NCBI RefSeq assembly: GCF_907164915.1 | Contig: NC_061869.1 | Span: 38,254,840 to 38,318,839, forward strand | Source of the DNA: Impatiens glandulifera | Taxonomy: Eukaryota; Streptophyta; Magnoliopsida; Ericales; Balsaminaceae | Length of the DNA stretch: 64,000 bases | Direction of reading: 5' to 3' | In this document: piece after piece, positions 20,781 to 32,929 of the stretch | Position numbering within the stretch: the stretch's first letter is position 1 | Layout of the letters: every line of letters starts with the position of its first letter | Translations under genes and position numbers: made by a program | Notes under the pieces: generated by a model | What the model was told of the DNA's origin: nothing | The model's database searches: none | What the model saw: only the letters and a program-made list of their open reading frames with translations

Positions 20781-22256
20781 TAAATCATTCATACATGTAT
20801 ACAAACATGTATAGTAACTACTTAAACCAAAAATTCAAATTTAACCCAAGAAAATATGATTTAAAAAATCCAAATTTCAAGTTTGATTTTCTGATTTTTT
20901 TTATTCATATATATTTGGTCTAACTTCTTTCAACAAAAAATATATATGTGATATATATAACGATTATCAACAAAGAAAATTTGATCTAACTTCTTCCATA
21001 ATCAACGTTAATAATAAGATCAAATCGATCAAACTAGAAAAATTGAAAACATTCAAAATTTTATATTACAAATAAAATTTAAGGCTTCTAGAATCATACA
21101 TACAACTGGAGAACACTCCTGAGAGGTGTTGGAAGTGATCTAGAAGCCTAGATCGAAGCTTAACTCACCGTAGAAGTTTTGACAAAATTTGTTCTTGGCA
21201 GGAATTTATAGGTCTTCGTCAGAAGTGAATTGGAGTGTAATTGATGGCTATTATTTGATTATTTGATATTGGAAGGGTAGGGGTATTTATAATAGGGGAA
21301 GGTCGGTTGAGGAGGGTTAATTTGAGATGAAATTAACCTCCGGTGAGATTATCCCTAAAATCTTATACGGCAGCTGACAACCTTATCTACAATAGGATAA
21401 GGCTTCTAGATAAAGAGTTATCGTAGGCGATGATGAGAGGAACGTGTAGAAAAAAAATCAGCAGATTTGATCACCTATGGCGGAAGCTAGAGCTTCTTGA
21501 AGATTGGACACCGACAAAGTCGCGATTGCAGAGAGAGCATCGTTCCAGCGAAGAAGACGACCGAAACAACGTCATTTCTCCTGACACTGTCTGCGTTCCG
21601 TCCGCGGTTAGCGGTATTGATTAGCGAGGTTAATCCATCCCATTAGTTGATCCAATGAGGGTGTGCACGCATGGCTCTATTACATTCGGCTGCGTGGGAG
21701 CGTATGAGCTGTTGGATGTGATCTGAGCGTTCATCTAATGGTCCAAAATTCTACTCCAGAGATTAAACATAATTTCAGCTACACAGAAATATGCAATTAT
21801 ATTTTTATTTAAAAGGTTATTAAAAATTGGTTTTTAATCCTTTTAAATACAGTTTTTTACCAGAAATTTCACAAAAAATATTTCTAGAATCATAATAACA
21901 ATTATGATATCTTTTATTTTTTTGAGAACTTTTGGGAATTTTGGGATATTTTATTTAATTGCTTTATTTAATAAATTAAACATAATTTATGATTAAATCA
22001 CAATTAAATATTTTTAAACTCTTCCTTGGTCTAATTTGGGTAAAATATATACAAATATTTTATTCTAAAATTATTTTTGGAATTTTGGAAAGTTTTCTTA
22101 ATTAAAGTTTAATTATCACAATGATTAATCCTTAAGCAAGTTTTAATTTATTCTTTAAGTTATTTGGAATATAAAATTCCAACATTATTTTAATATTATT
22201 ATTAAACATAATAATATTATTTTTCAAATAGGGTAAGTCAAATTTTCATGCTTACA
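20781..22256 (-). mobile_element. G1 3' LTR (copy A), segment right of S1
   Basis: It continues copy A and is collinear with 28913-29927 plus 31143-31576 of copy B. On the minus strand it begins TGTAAGCATG at 22256. U3 is about 965 bp to the TATA at 21291. It includes the motif GGCTTCTAGA around a degenerate palindrome near 21090-21150, shared with copy B at 29200. Confidence 0.75.
21284..21291 (-). promoter_or_regulatory. TATA box of LTR A (minus strand)
   Basis: TATAAATA on the minus strand, about 965 bp from the LTR start. Copies B and C have it at 954 bp each once the nested insertion in B is subtracted. Confidence 0.65.
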
Positions 22257-24839
22257 GAATGCCAATCTCGAACTGAGTTTGAATGAAACAATCTTAGTTT
22301 TTGGAAAATATTAAGGTGGCAATCTTCGAGGTTTGATCACAAAAATTTGTACCCTAACCTATAGTGAGGTAGAAGGATAAAACCTAGATGGTAGTGGCTT
22401 CTGGTGGGGAGTCATCACAATTACTTGTGGTTGGGAAGATTATGTGATCTTCCTTTGCCTGTTGTCTTCAGTCGTGAATAAACTATCACAATAGACTTAT
22501 CATGTGTCGGGAAGATGTTATGGTGTGGTTGGGGATGATTAATGACAATGTCTCATTCTCTTATTTGTTGAATCTTGCATAGGATAGACTATGACAATAG
22601 TCTTATCCTGTTGGGGAGTAAGCAGAACTCCGATTGGGGATGAATTATTATAATAATCATGTCATTATAATGACTAATGGTGCCTACCAACGGATAGGAC
22701 TCACCTAGGAATTAAAAAGAACTCTTTGAGGGAAAGAATCTTATGCTAGTAAGACTACCTATTAAGAAGTAGGACTCTCCCGAGGAATTCTCTCTTGGGA
22801 ATACAATCCCGCGAGGATAGAGGTAAAACTCTCGGGGATAATGATAATAATCATACCGCGTCCATCAACGAATATTATCCACTACTAAAGAGTTGTCATT
22901 ACAATGACTCTCGAGGATGCCTATAATACGATAGGACTTACTGTAGGACATGATATCCACAACTACAACTTTTCTGGGGAATGAAGAGAATTCTCCGATG
23001 AGGATGAAGGAAGATGTTCTAAGTAACGTGACATCAATCACGTTGGGTGGTGATAACAATCACACTATTTTGGGGAATGTAGCAACCGTCGCAATGTGGG
23101 GATGATTACAATCGTGCTTATTTATGGACAAGATGAGTGACAACAATCACTCTAGTGGGGAGTGGTCATAGTAATGACCGGTATAGATACCTATCAAGAG
23201 ATATGGCTTACCCTTGTAGGGGATATGTGAAAACATTCACTATGAGAGGAATGAGTTATGACAATAACCTATGTGGACGCCAATCTGTTGGGATAAGTTA
23301 CGACAATAACCTATATAGATTCCTATTATAATAGGTCTTTTCGAATCATAATAATGATCTTCTATGCCTATTAACTAGGGATTTAGTGAGGTCTTGTACA
23401 AAGTGACCTTCACAGTTGATTGAGCATCCTACTTCCACTAGGATTGTTCATGAGAAGAGTTGTTCTGATTGGAAGCTTATCTTTCTTGGACCTTATAAAG
23501 TGTCATTCACAGCTGGGTGAAGTTTTCGATTCTTAGGGGAGTTAAAGAGAATGGTTTAACAGAAACTTTTTCCTTTGGGTTTACAAAGTGTTCTTCATAA
23601 CTTGGTTGACACATCAACTAGTTGTTTTACTACTTTGTAAGGTGGGGAGCTTTAACAAAACCTACTTGGGGAATGAACTATTCTTGATTCTATCTTAGGG
23701 AAGGTTTGAAAGTAGAAGAAACCCTGGTCTTACCCATGTAATAGGGTGACTTGGATTCGATATGTGTTCGGGGTAGGACATCAACATTCCTGTGTTGATA
23801 GGGATTTTCTCGTTTTTGAATGATCTCGAGCTCATTATTCTCTTATGTTAAGACATTGATAATAAATTTGATCTCGTGTAGACGATTATCCAAGATGTTA
23901 ACTTGCGGGAAGGTGACCATGCGAATCATTTTCAGTTATATTTTTGATTACTTTTTCCGTGGGCCGCAATTCTTCGAAAGTTTGATTATTCCAAGCATAA
24001 TTACAAAGAGAGTTTCAACTTTCCGGCTGGGAAAATTTTCTCTTTTCTTTTCGACTTTCGGGGTATATCTGGTAGAATCGATACGTTTCGCTCTTGCGAT
24101 AGCCATCAGGACAGCCGTCCGAGTGAGTATAAACGATGATTTCAACACCTCAACCTACACAGGAGTGTTTTCTATTTTTTTTATTTTTTGGTCCCTATGG
24201 TATCAAGAGAAATTGACACATTCAACTCTTGCGATAGTCATCGGGGTCGCCGCCCGAGTGAGTATGAACGATGACTTCACCTCGATCTACAGAGGATTTT
24301 TGTAGATATATATTTTTGGAGCCTTGAGTCTAGTTTTATCTGTTCTCTTATACAAAGGGGAATGAGACGTCCTTTCTCAAATTGCGGTTTTGGCTTGAAT
24401 TTTAAGGGTTTATTCTAGTTCTTTTTCAAAAGTCTTCCTTTGAGGGTTAGTTTTCTAGATAATCGCATAGCACGAAATGAGCTTATGATGGATATCCATC
24501 AATATGAGTTTTATGGAAACCCAGGGTTTTGGAGATCAATCGTAGTTTTATTGCAAGAGATGCTTCTAACATTCGCCCTTACTTATTTCCTAAATTCCTC
24601 TTCACCGGTTGGTGGAAAGAACTAGGGTTCCCACTATCCTAAGACCTTGTGAGGATAAAACTAGAAATAACTCATTCATTTTGAGTTTGAGCTTCTTAAG
24701 CTTTATTGAGCTTATTGAGACAGGAGGACCTGTACAAAGGCTACCTACATATCTTCCATTTGTCTTTGATATATTCATTTAATATCTTTGGAAGAATCAA
24801 GTCTCACATAGTTTTCCCATGTTAATGATGACGTAGTTA

Positions 24840-25270
24840 TACAAAACTAGAGGTCGACTAGTTCACTCGAAGCTGAGAACTAGCTGGGGATTTCCAACGT
24901 AATAATACAATAATAGAGGTTGATTAGTCCACTCTTAGTTGGGGACTAACTGTTGGGGAATTTCTCTACAAGGCTAGAGCTTTGATTAGTCCATTTCTGG
25001 TTGGGGACTATCTATGGGAAGGTATGACATGGCCGTACAATTCTAGAGATCGATTAGTCCACTCCCGATTGGGGACTAAATCTATGGGATTGTAATATGG
25101 TCCTATAAGACTAGTGGTTCGATTAGTCCTTAGGAGGCTGGGGACTAATGCTTGATTATATTGACATAGTCATACAAGAATAGAGGACAATTAGTCCAAT
25201 CTGAGTTGGGGACTAACTGCTGGGAGTTATGGCATAGACATACCATTGGAGGTTGATTAGTCCATGATGA
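24840..25270. repeat. ~85-95-bp tandem repeat (GATTAGTCCA ... TTGGGGACTAA)
   Basis: Six or so units each contain GATTAGTCC, then TGGGGACTA. GATTAGTCC and GGGGACTAA are near-complementary within each unit (TAGTCC/GGACTA). Confidence 0.75.
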
Positions 25271-25284
25271 CTAAACCTATCTTA

Positions 25285-25870
25285 ATCTTGGTAAGGCTGG
25301 ATTGAGAGTCGTTGTAATCCTTCTAAGGCTATATTAGTGCCGTGATAATCACACTAAGGCTAGATTAGAGTCGTGATAATCCTTATAAAGCTAGATTAGA
25401 GACATGATAATCCTGCTAAGGCTAGATTAGAACTGTGATAATCCTGCTAAGTCTAGATAAGAGTTGTGGTAATACTGCTAAGGCTAGATTAGAGTCGTGG
25501 TAATTCTTCTAAGGCTAGATTAGAGCCCAGATAATCCTGCTAAGGCTTGATTAAAGTTGTTTTAATCCTGCTAAGGCTAGATTAGAGCCGTGATAATCCT
25601 GCTAAGGCTAGATTAAAATTATGATAATCCTGTTAAGGCTAGATTAGAGCCGTGATAATCCTGCTAAGGCTAAATTAGAGCCGTGATAATCCTACTAAGG
25701 CTAGATTAGAGCCGTGGTAATCCTGCTAAGGTTAGATTAGATCTGTGATAATACTGCTAAGTCTAGATTAGAGCCGTAATAATCCTGTTAAGGCTAGACT
25801 AGTGTTGTGGTAATCCTAGTAAGGCTAGATTAGAGTCGTGATAATCCTACTAAGGCATGATTAAAGCCGT
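25285..25870. repeat. 31-bp tandem array, ~19 units
   Basis: The consensus is CTAAGGCTAGATTAGAG followed by CCGTGATAATCCTG. Units are 31 bp and 80-95% alike by eye. It ends about 430 bp from the integrase remnant. Confidence 0.9.
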
Positions 25871-26299
25871 GATTTTACGCGTAACGATATTAGACATAAT
25901 ATCGTTTAAGGGCATCTAGATTGCCTTGAGCAATAAATTATTCGCCTTCAAACGTCATTAGGCGAACCAAACCTCTAAAGAGGATTTTTTTGATGAGGAG
26001 GGGATCCTACCATCGTGGTCAGAACTTTCCCCTAGGGTCTAACAATTCTCGAGTTACTTTGAGCCTTAGGTCACCTTCTCTTAGGCTTCTGGGTTTGACC
26101 TTTCTATTAAAGGTATCAGCCATTCGTTTCTAGTAAGCCTAGGTTTTTCATAACGCATCCAACATGTGATCTTCAATCAATGTCAACTGGTCATATAGAG
26201 CTTTTACCCAAATTTCTTCAATGTCGTGAGATTCCAACATGACTCTCTGTGTTGGGATTTCAATCTCGATTGGTTGTACGTCATTTATACCGTAAACAA

Positions 26300-27075
26300 T
26301 AGAATAGTGAGTCTCATTTATCGATGCTCGAGCAGTCGTGTGATATCCCCATAAGACGAATGGTAGTTTTCATGCCAATCCTTATATGTGTTGGTCATCT
26401 TCTTGATGATCCTAATCACATTCTTGTTTGCCGCTTCGACCGCACCGTTAGTTTGGGGTCGATAGGGTGAAGATTTGTGATGTTCATTCTTGAACTCTTT
26501 GAGAAGGGATAAAACCTTTCCTTGGAAGTGTCTTCCATTATCTGAGATAATAGCATGAGGTACTCCATATCGGGCTATTATGATAATACAAATGAATTTT
26601 TCTACTTGAGTAGACTTGAGAATCTTATAAGATGTTGCCTCGACCCATTTAAATAAATAGTAGATGGCTACGAGTATTAACTCATGTCCTTTGGAAGTCC
26701 GGGGATAAATTTTCTCAATGACATTAATGCCCATGTTGAAAAATACCATGTTGATGTCATGTAGTACAACAAAGATGCTCGAGTATGCTTTATATTAGCA
26801 TAGATTTAGAATTGGTGACAACTTTTCACATAGTTGACACACTCTTCCTCAATGTTTAGCCATTAATATCTGAGGCGACGTATTTTTTTGGCAAGGGCTA
26901 GTCCATTCATGTGTGGACTGCACAAACTTGCGTGTACTTCTTCTATGATCCGTCGTGCTTTGGTATCATCAACACAAAGCATGTTTTGACCATCTAAAGA
27001 TTGTCTGTATAGCTTGTTAGCTATCTGAGCATAGTTGACGGAATACTGACGCAAGGCTCTCATTCCTTACCTCAG
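26300..27075 (-). pseudogene. G1 gypsy integrase remnant
   Basis: The minus-strand frame from 27063 carries the zinc-binding region (EEVHASLCSPHMNG), and after frameshifts from 26749 the catalytic core: SKGHELILVAIYYLFKWVEA, then YGVPHAIISDNGRHF and RPQTNGAVEAANKN. The second catalytic Asp (SDNG) and the Glu (VEAANKN) are present. The first Asp, normally in AIDYFTKW, has become Tyr. The wording is typical of Tat/Athila-type Ty3/gypsy elements. RT and RNase H are absent; the zinc domain abuts LTR B within about 50 bp, which implies a deletion. Confidence 0.85.
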
Positions 27076-29394
27076 AAATGGGACGAATACTCTTCATACA
27101 TGAAGTAGTTTAAATAATTAGTAGTTCAAGGATCCTAAATGACGATAGACTTTAAATAATAGTACAAAATTATTTAAAGGAGAAGTGTGTACCTTACGTT
27201 GATTTTAAGATTTAAGAAAACCTGAAAATATCAGAGAAAAGTGTTAGAAAGTATAATCAAACAAGGCATTAACAAAAACCATTTGCTTTGGGAAATTTCC
27301 CGGAAATTTTCGAGAGTCATTTTCTAACCTCGGGAATACCATTTTTAAAGAAATGGGTTTTGGTTTCAAAATAGTTTTGGATTTTTGAAAGTTGGAACCA
27401 AACTGGCCTAAGGATAAAATCCTATGTTTGGGTCCAATTATGTCAATCTAGTCTCAGTAGAGTTTGAGAGGTTCAATTTTGAGTGAGGGTCCACACTTAA
27501 TCCTAGGGGTGAGGTTAGGTGTAACGGTCTTAGGCTAAGTGGGCTAGGTCCTAGTCATGGGTCCTAGGCTGGGCTATCTTGATTTGGTTGGTCCTATACT
27601 AGGATGAGGTTAGGCTTAATCGTCGGTCATATGCTAAGATGAGGCTAGGTTCTAAGATTGGAAACATCGGTCTTAGTGCTAGGGCTAGGGTTTCGTTTGG
27701 TCAGTCCTAGTCTAAAATGAGGTTAGGTCCTAAGATTAGAAACATCGGTCTTAGTGTTAGGGCTAGGGTTTGCTGTTGTCGATCCTAGGCTAAGTTCAGG
27801 CACTAGGTTAGGTGTTAGATTTTTCGGTCCTAGGTTAAGTGTCAATGTTAGTTTTACCAATCCTAGGTCAAGTGGCAAGGTCACTCCTTGGTTAATTATG
27901 TCTAGGTTTAGTTTTACCGGTCCTAAGCGAATTCTACTGATCCTAGTCTAACGGTCTTGGACAAATTCCAACAGTCCTAGGAGAATTCTGTCCGTCCTGA
28001 GTGAATTTCGTCGGTCTTCGGTCCTAAGTAAATTTCCTCGGTCGGGCTCCACGCTCCTGGGTAAATTTCCTCGGTTGGGATTCACGGTCCTAGGTCAATT
28101 TCCTCAGTCGGGCTCCACGCTCCTGGGTAAATTTCCTCGGTTGGGATTCACAGTCCTAGGTCAATTTCTTCGGTCTTAAGGCAAAATCTTAGGACAGAGT
28201 GTTCTTATTTTGGCTCGAAACATCAAAAGCCTATAATTTTTTATTGGGATGTCGAAATTACAATCCGTAAGCTACAGTATGTTCATATGATCACAAAGAA
28301 AAAAAAACCCTAAGATAAATCACGAATTTGAAGATCATAAGAGGATCAATTTCAAAACACTATTTCTAGGTCATATTTTTGGATCTTTTAAATTAGGCCA
28401 TTTTAAGGCCTGATTTTTATTTTATTAGCTTTGAGATGATGAATATAGTTTATCTAAACTAAAACAAGAACATTACAACAATATTAAAAAAGTTTTTGAA
28501 GATTGAATCAAAATCCAATTTTTTTCAAAAACTCAATTTGATCAAACATGATCAAATTGGTGAAACAATCACATGGAATTCATCACTACATGTTAACAAA
28601 CATGTATTATATATAATTGAGTCAACAAATTCAGATTAAAAGCAAGAACACAAAATTTCAAAAATCTAGTTTTTTGAACTTTATTTCACAATTTCAGTTT
28701 GATCAAACATGATCAAAACGTGATTAAAGTTTCTTAGAAATTATCCAAAAATGTTTATAAACATGTATTACAACTAATTGAATCAACAAAATCAGATTAA
28801 AAGTAAGAACACAAAATTTATAAAAAACCAGATTTTCAAGTTTTTTTCTCAAATTTCAGTTAAATCAAACATTATCAAAACTTGATTATAGTTGTTTGGA
28901 AATCATTCAAACATGTATACAAACATGTGTAGAAACTACATGAACCAAAAAAATCGAATTTAACCCAAGAACATAAGATTTCAAAAAAAAAATCCAATTT
29001 TCATTTTTGATTTTATGAAATATTTTATTCATATTGATTTGATCTAACTTCTTTCAATAAAAAACATATATATTATATATAGAACGATTATCAACAAAGA
29101 AATTCCATAATCAACGTTAATAACAAGATCAAACCGATCAAACAAAAAAATTTGAAAACAATCAAAAATTTCAATTACAAATCGAAATTCAAGGCTTCTG
29201 AAACCATACCAACAGTTGGAGAACACTCCTGGGAGTTATTGGAAGTGATCCAGAAGCCTAGATCGATGCTTTTCTCATCGGAGAAAGTTTTGAAAAAAAC
29301 TGTTATTGGTCGGAATTTGCAGGTCTTTGTCCGAAGTGAATTTGGGTGTAACTAATGGCCATTGTTTGATGATTTGGTAGTGGAAGGTAGGGGG

Positions 29395-29402
29395 TATTTA
29401 TA
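29395..29402 (-). promoter_or_regulatory. TATA box of LTR B (minus strand)
   Basis: TATAAATA on the minus strand at the position equivalent to 21284-21291. Confidence 0.6.
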
Positions 29403-29927
29403 GTAGATGAAGGTCAGATGAGGAAGGTTAATTTGAGAAAAAATTAACCTCCGACAAGCTTATCCCTAAAATCCTATTTGGAAGCTGGTAGCCTTATCTA
29501 TAGCGGGATAAGGCTTCTAGATAGAGGGCTATCGTAGGTGCTAACGAGAGGAACATGTAGGAGGATAAATCAGTGGATTTGATCACATGTGGCCGAAGTT
29601 AGAGCTTCTGGAAGATTGGACACCGACAAGGTCGCGATTCCGGCGAGCGCAATGTTCTAGCAAAAAAGACAGGTGAAACGACGTCGTTTTTCCTCACGAT
29701 GTCTGTGTTCAGTCCGGGGTTAGCGGTATTGACTAACATGGTTAGTCCATTCCGTTAGTTGATCCAATATGGGCGAACGCCTGTGGCTCCGTTACATCTA
29801 GTTGCATGGGAGCGTTTGAGTTGTTGGATTAGATTTGGGTGCTCATTTGATGGTCTAGAATCCTGCTATAAAGATAAAACATAATTTCAGCTACACAAGA
29901 TATGCAAATATATTTTTTATTTAAAAG

Positions 29928-31142
29928 TATTATGATCGGGTACAATGATAGATACGAGGGTCTGACTATATTGAACGCTTACACACTTCGTTTGATATTA
30001 ACTTTATTAGAAGTTAATATTTGTTTCTATTATTCGCAAGTCGTCACAAACTCATGAACGGAGTTAAGTGCGGAAAAGTTTGTTTAGACCTTAAACATCA
30101 GGTGAATGAAATTAAAGTAAATGAACACACGAGACAAGAGATTTTCTAGATGTTCGGAGTAAAAATCTCCTACGTGACACCTTCTTCTCAACCTTGAAAA
30201 GGATATTCACGAGAAGATTTGGTTAAATACAACACTTTTACAAACCCATTCGGACAACCAGGACTTAGACACTGCCTGTTTCCGAACTCCTAGCACACAA
30301 ACACTCTGTTTAACATAAACAAATTCTATCAATTTACAACATTGAGTACTCACTCAGAATAAACAGTATATAATACAACTTTAACACTCTAATAGGCTGG
30401 TAAGCTCTTTGAACTTTGATAGCTTGAGAGAGTGGTGAGAAAACCGATGTTTAACTTGTAAAACGGCTGCAAAGGAAGTTAATGGTTGACATGGTTTAAG
30501 GCAGTTTCAAACGCTTGCATTCATACAATCAATCGGATAAGCCAAAGTTAATTTGTGGTTAGGTCGTGTAACAAACTGTCCTTTATCCTTTTTTTTAATA
30601 ATGAAGTTGTAACAGACATATTTGCTTTAGAGGACACTAGTCCTAATTTGATTGGCTGAGTTCCAGAATAGTACATCAGAGAAGATCCTCTTCGATCTTG
30701 TTTGTACTCGGATGATAGTAAGCCAAAATGTTCATTAATGAGATTGCGATGTACGAGGAACGTACAACTTAGATGGTTTGAGTTGTCTAGGTTCATAGCT
30801 GTCTTTTATAGGTCTGATTATGTTGCCGTGTCAGACTGCCCATAACGAATGCTTAATCGGAGCTAAGATTGATCAAGTACAGGAAAAGCTTAGTCAAAAT
30901 GACGAACTTGGAAATTACCGGAAGCGCCTTGTGTAGGACCGAAGTGGTAAAATAACTGGAACACTTAGAATAAAACTGAATTGGTAAATCACCGAATACA
31001 TCTTTCCAAAAGCCGATTTGGATAAACTATTGGGTTCGACTCTTGACAACTTTTTTTTCCGGTTTTCTTTAATCTGCACAAAATTAATTTAACACAATTC
31101 AATTCTTTTTTATACATTTATAATTAATACTTTTATTTAACA
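29928..31142 (-). mobile_element. Solo Sirevirus-like LTR nested in LTR B
   Basis: On the minus strand it starts TGTTAAATAAAAG at 31142 and ends GATCATAATA (GATCCTAACA in relatives) at 29928; length 1215 bp. It is flanked by AAAAG (29923-29927) and AAAAT (31143-31147), a 5-bp duplication with one change. Copy A shows the empty site TTAAAAGGTTATT near 21818. It contains the shared LTR block. No internal sequence is attached. Confidence 0.85.
30143..30187 (-). promoter_or_regulatory. Shared LTR block in solo LTR
   Basis: On the minus strand it reads GAGAAGAAGGTGTCACGTAG, GAGA, then CTCCGAACATCTAGAAA. It is slightly diverged (GTGTCACGT for GGGTGACGT). Confidence 0.7.
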
Positions 31143-31576
31143 AAAATGTTATTAAAAACCGGTTTTTAATTCCTTTTAAATCCATTTTTTCACCAAATAT
31201 TTCACAAATTTTTTTTCTAGAATCATAATAACAATTATGATCATATTTTATTTTTTGGGAATTTTTGTGTATTTATTTAATTGCCTTAATTCATAAATTA
31301 AACATAATTTATGATTAAATCACACTTAAATAATTTAACCCCTTAATTGGTCTAATTTGGGTAAAATATAAACAAATATTTTATCCTCAAATTATTTTTA
31401 AAATTTTGGAGAGTTTCCTTAATTAAGGTTTAATTATAACAATAATTAATCATTAATTAGGTTTTAATTCCTTCTTTAAGTTATTTTGAATATAAAAATC
31501 CAAAACACTATGTTACTATTATTAAACATAATAATATTATTTTGTAAATATGGTAAGTCAAATTTTTATGTTTACA

Positions 31577-32400
31577 ACGTTATTAACCCAAAATGGGTTC
31601 ATTGAGCCAACAACTCTTCAAGTCAATAAACTCATTTTGGAAAATTGGATTGACTCCATCTATGCTTATCATCAAACAAAGGGGTATGATACCAAGCATT
31701 TCTGGTGATAAAAGGGAATATAGAATTTTATTGATACGAGAGTCCTTCCCAAACCAAAGGTCATAAAGTTGAATCCTTAGCCATACCACGAATGATAGAA
31801 AAACAACATTTATGAGTTGAAACATCAACATACGAAGAAAATAAAGAAACTCCTTCCACTTTTATAACTTTAACACTTTGAATTCATTTCGATTTTTTTT
31901 CAAAAAAAATAAAACAAAAATAATCTCTCTCATTTATATAAATACACGTAAAGAACTATAGTTGATTTGATTTTTGTATCTCGGGAGATACTTAGGCTCA
32001 TAGATTCAATCCTATTACAATAAAAAAATTGTTCCTTTGAAATCACGAGAAGGATCGAGGCTTTGACCCCTTTTAAAAATATCTTAAAAAATATGAATAT
32101 GAACATGAGAGTTTTAAGAAATTAGTAAGAGTAAACTTAGACTACCATTTGAAGGATTGTCTCGAAAAGAAAGTGGTTATTTCAAGAAAAAATATTTGAA
32201 TTAAAGATATCCGATTGGACATGTTCTCGCATTTCTTTGAATGTTAAAAAATGTTAACTCTCGAAGAAAATTTGTGAAGAGAAAGAAATGGATAAATCCC
32301 TAACCAAACTCAAAAGTTGAAAGAGGATGTCTTCTCTTCCAGTACTGCCTATAATAGATATTTAAACTCAATGACTAAAAACTATTAAATAGAAAAAATA
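31577..32400. other. Non-coding DNA right of LTR B
   Basis: I see no supported gene. An 82-codon minus-strand frame at 31583-31831 shows no recognisable domain. Confidence 0.45.
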
Positions 32401-32660
32401 TCCATTATGGTTGAGATATTAAAATCACCACTTGTTGTTTTTGTATGCACACATGCATATTGATTTTATTAGATATACCCATGGTATTACAAAAAATGGA
32501 CAAGAGCTCTTGTGTTTGTAGAGGTAATGAAATCACCACTTTCCGTTTTCATAAAAAAACATAAGTTTACCGATTCTTTCCAAATATACTCAAGTTGCCA
32601 CAAAACAATGACTCATAGTGGTTGAGATATTAAAATCACCACTCGTATTTCACTTAGAGT
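32400..32660. repeat. Three ~105-bp spaced repeats (TTGAGATATTAAAATCACCACT)
   Basis: The phrase TAAAATCACCACTT or a variant recurs at about 32418, 32525 and 32628. The spacing is close to 105 bp and the units are diverged. Confidence 0.5.
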
Positions 32661-32734
32661 TTGTTTAGATTTCAAAAGAAATAACTCAAGTGTATCGATT
32701 CTATGAGATACACCTCAAGTTCAATAAAACTATT

Positions 32735-32873
32735 TTTTTAATGAAGAAGAACTAGCATGACATCACACAACCATGACCCCCGCTTAAGCTCAAAGCTCTT
32801 CCAGATGGAATCGAACCCGTAAAATTTTAGTCTCTAGAGCCGACTCTTATCACTAGGCTACCTTGATGGGTTC
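32735..32873 (-). mobile_element. tRNA-derived SINE with perfect 13-bp target duplication
   Basis: On the minus strand the 5' part has an A-box-like GTAGCCTAGTGATAAGAG (32844-32862) and a perfect B box GGTTCGATTCC (32807-32817), the internal Pol III promoter of tRNA-derived SINEs. The unit is about 139 bp and ends in a short A-run. The direct repeat CAATAAAACTATT flanks it at 32722-32734 and 32874-32886 with no mismatch. No cloverleaf is kept, so it is not a tRNA gene. Confidence 0.85.
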
Positions 32874-32929
32874 CAATAAAACTATTCTAAAAGTCAAGAG
32901 TAATAAAACATTATCTGAAATCTTAACTT

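Larger units (their letters stand above)
22257..26299 (-). other. G1 3' UTR: hypervariable non-coding region with tandem arrays
   Basis: This lies between integrase and 3' LTR on the minus strand. No gene is supported. It is built of successive degenerate repeats: short GATAACAATCA-like words at 22300-23340, a ~150-bp duplication near 24080-24295 (GCGATAGYCATCRGG), a ~90-bp array and a 31-bp array. A long 3' UTR rich in tandem repeats is known from the Tat/Ogre lineage. No clear polypurine tract adjoins 22257, which weakens the assignment. Confidence 0.55.
27117..31576 (-). mobile_element. G1 5' LTR (copy B), split by a solo LTR
   Basis: This is collinear with copy A over about 2.8 kb: AATTAGTAGT at its left, a GGTCCTAGG-word zone at 27480-28200, AT-rich blocks, a TATA, and the end TTACA. 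Insertion of 29928-31142 is removed for the comparison. It adjoins integrase on the left, so the LTR 3' end, PBS, gag and RT were probably deleted. Confidence 0.65.

Noticed and set aside
23820..24305. 161-codon plus-strand ORF in the G1 3' UTR
   Set aside because: It is made of a ~150-bp direct duplication and hydrophobic AT-rich translation; there is no homology I recognise, and it is antisense to the element.
31583..31831. 82-codon minus-strand ORF as a possible host gene
   Set aside because: It has no recognisable domain, partner exon or flanking promoter; too short to support.
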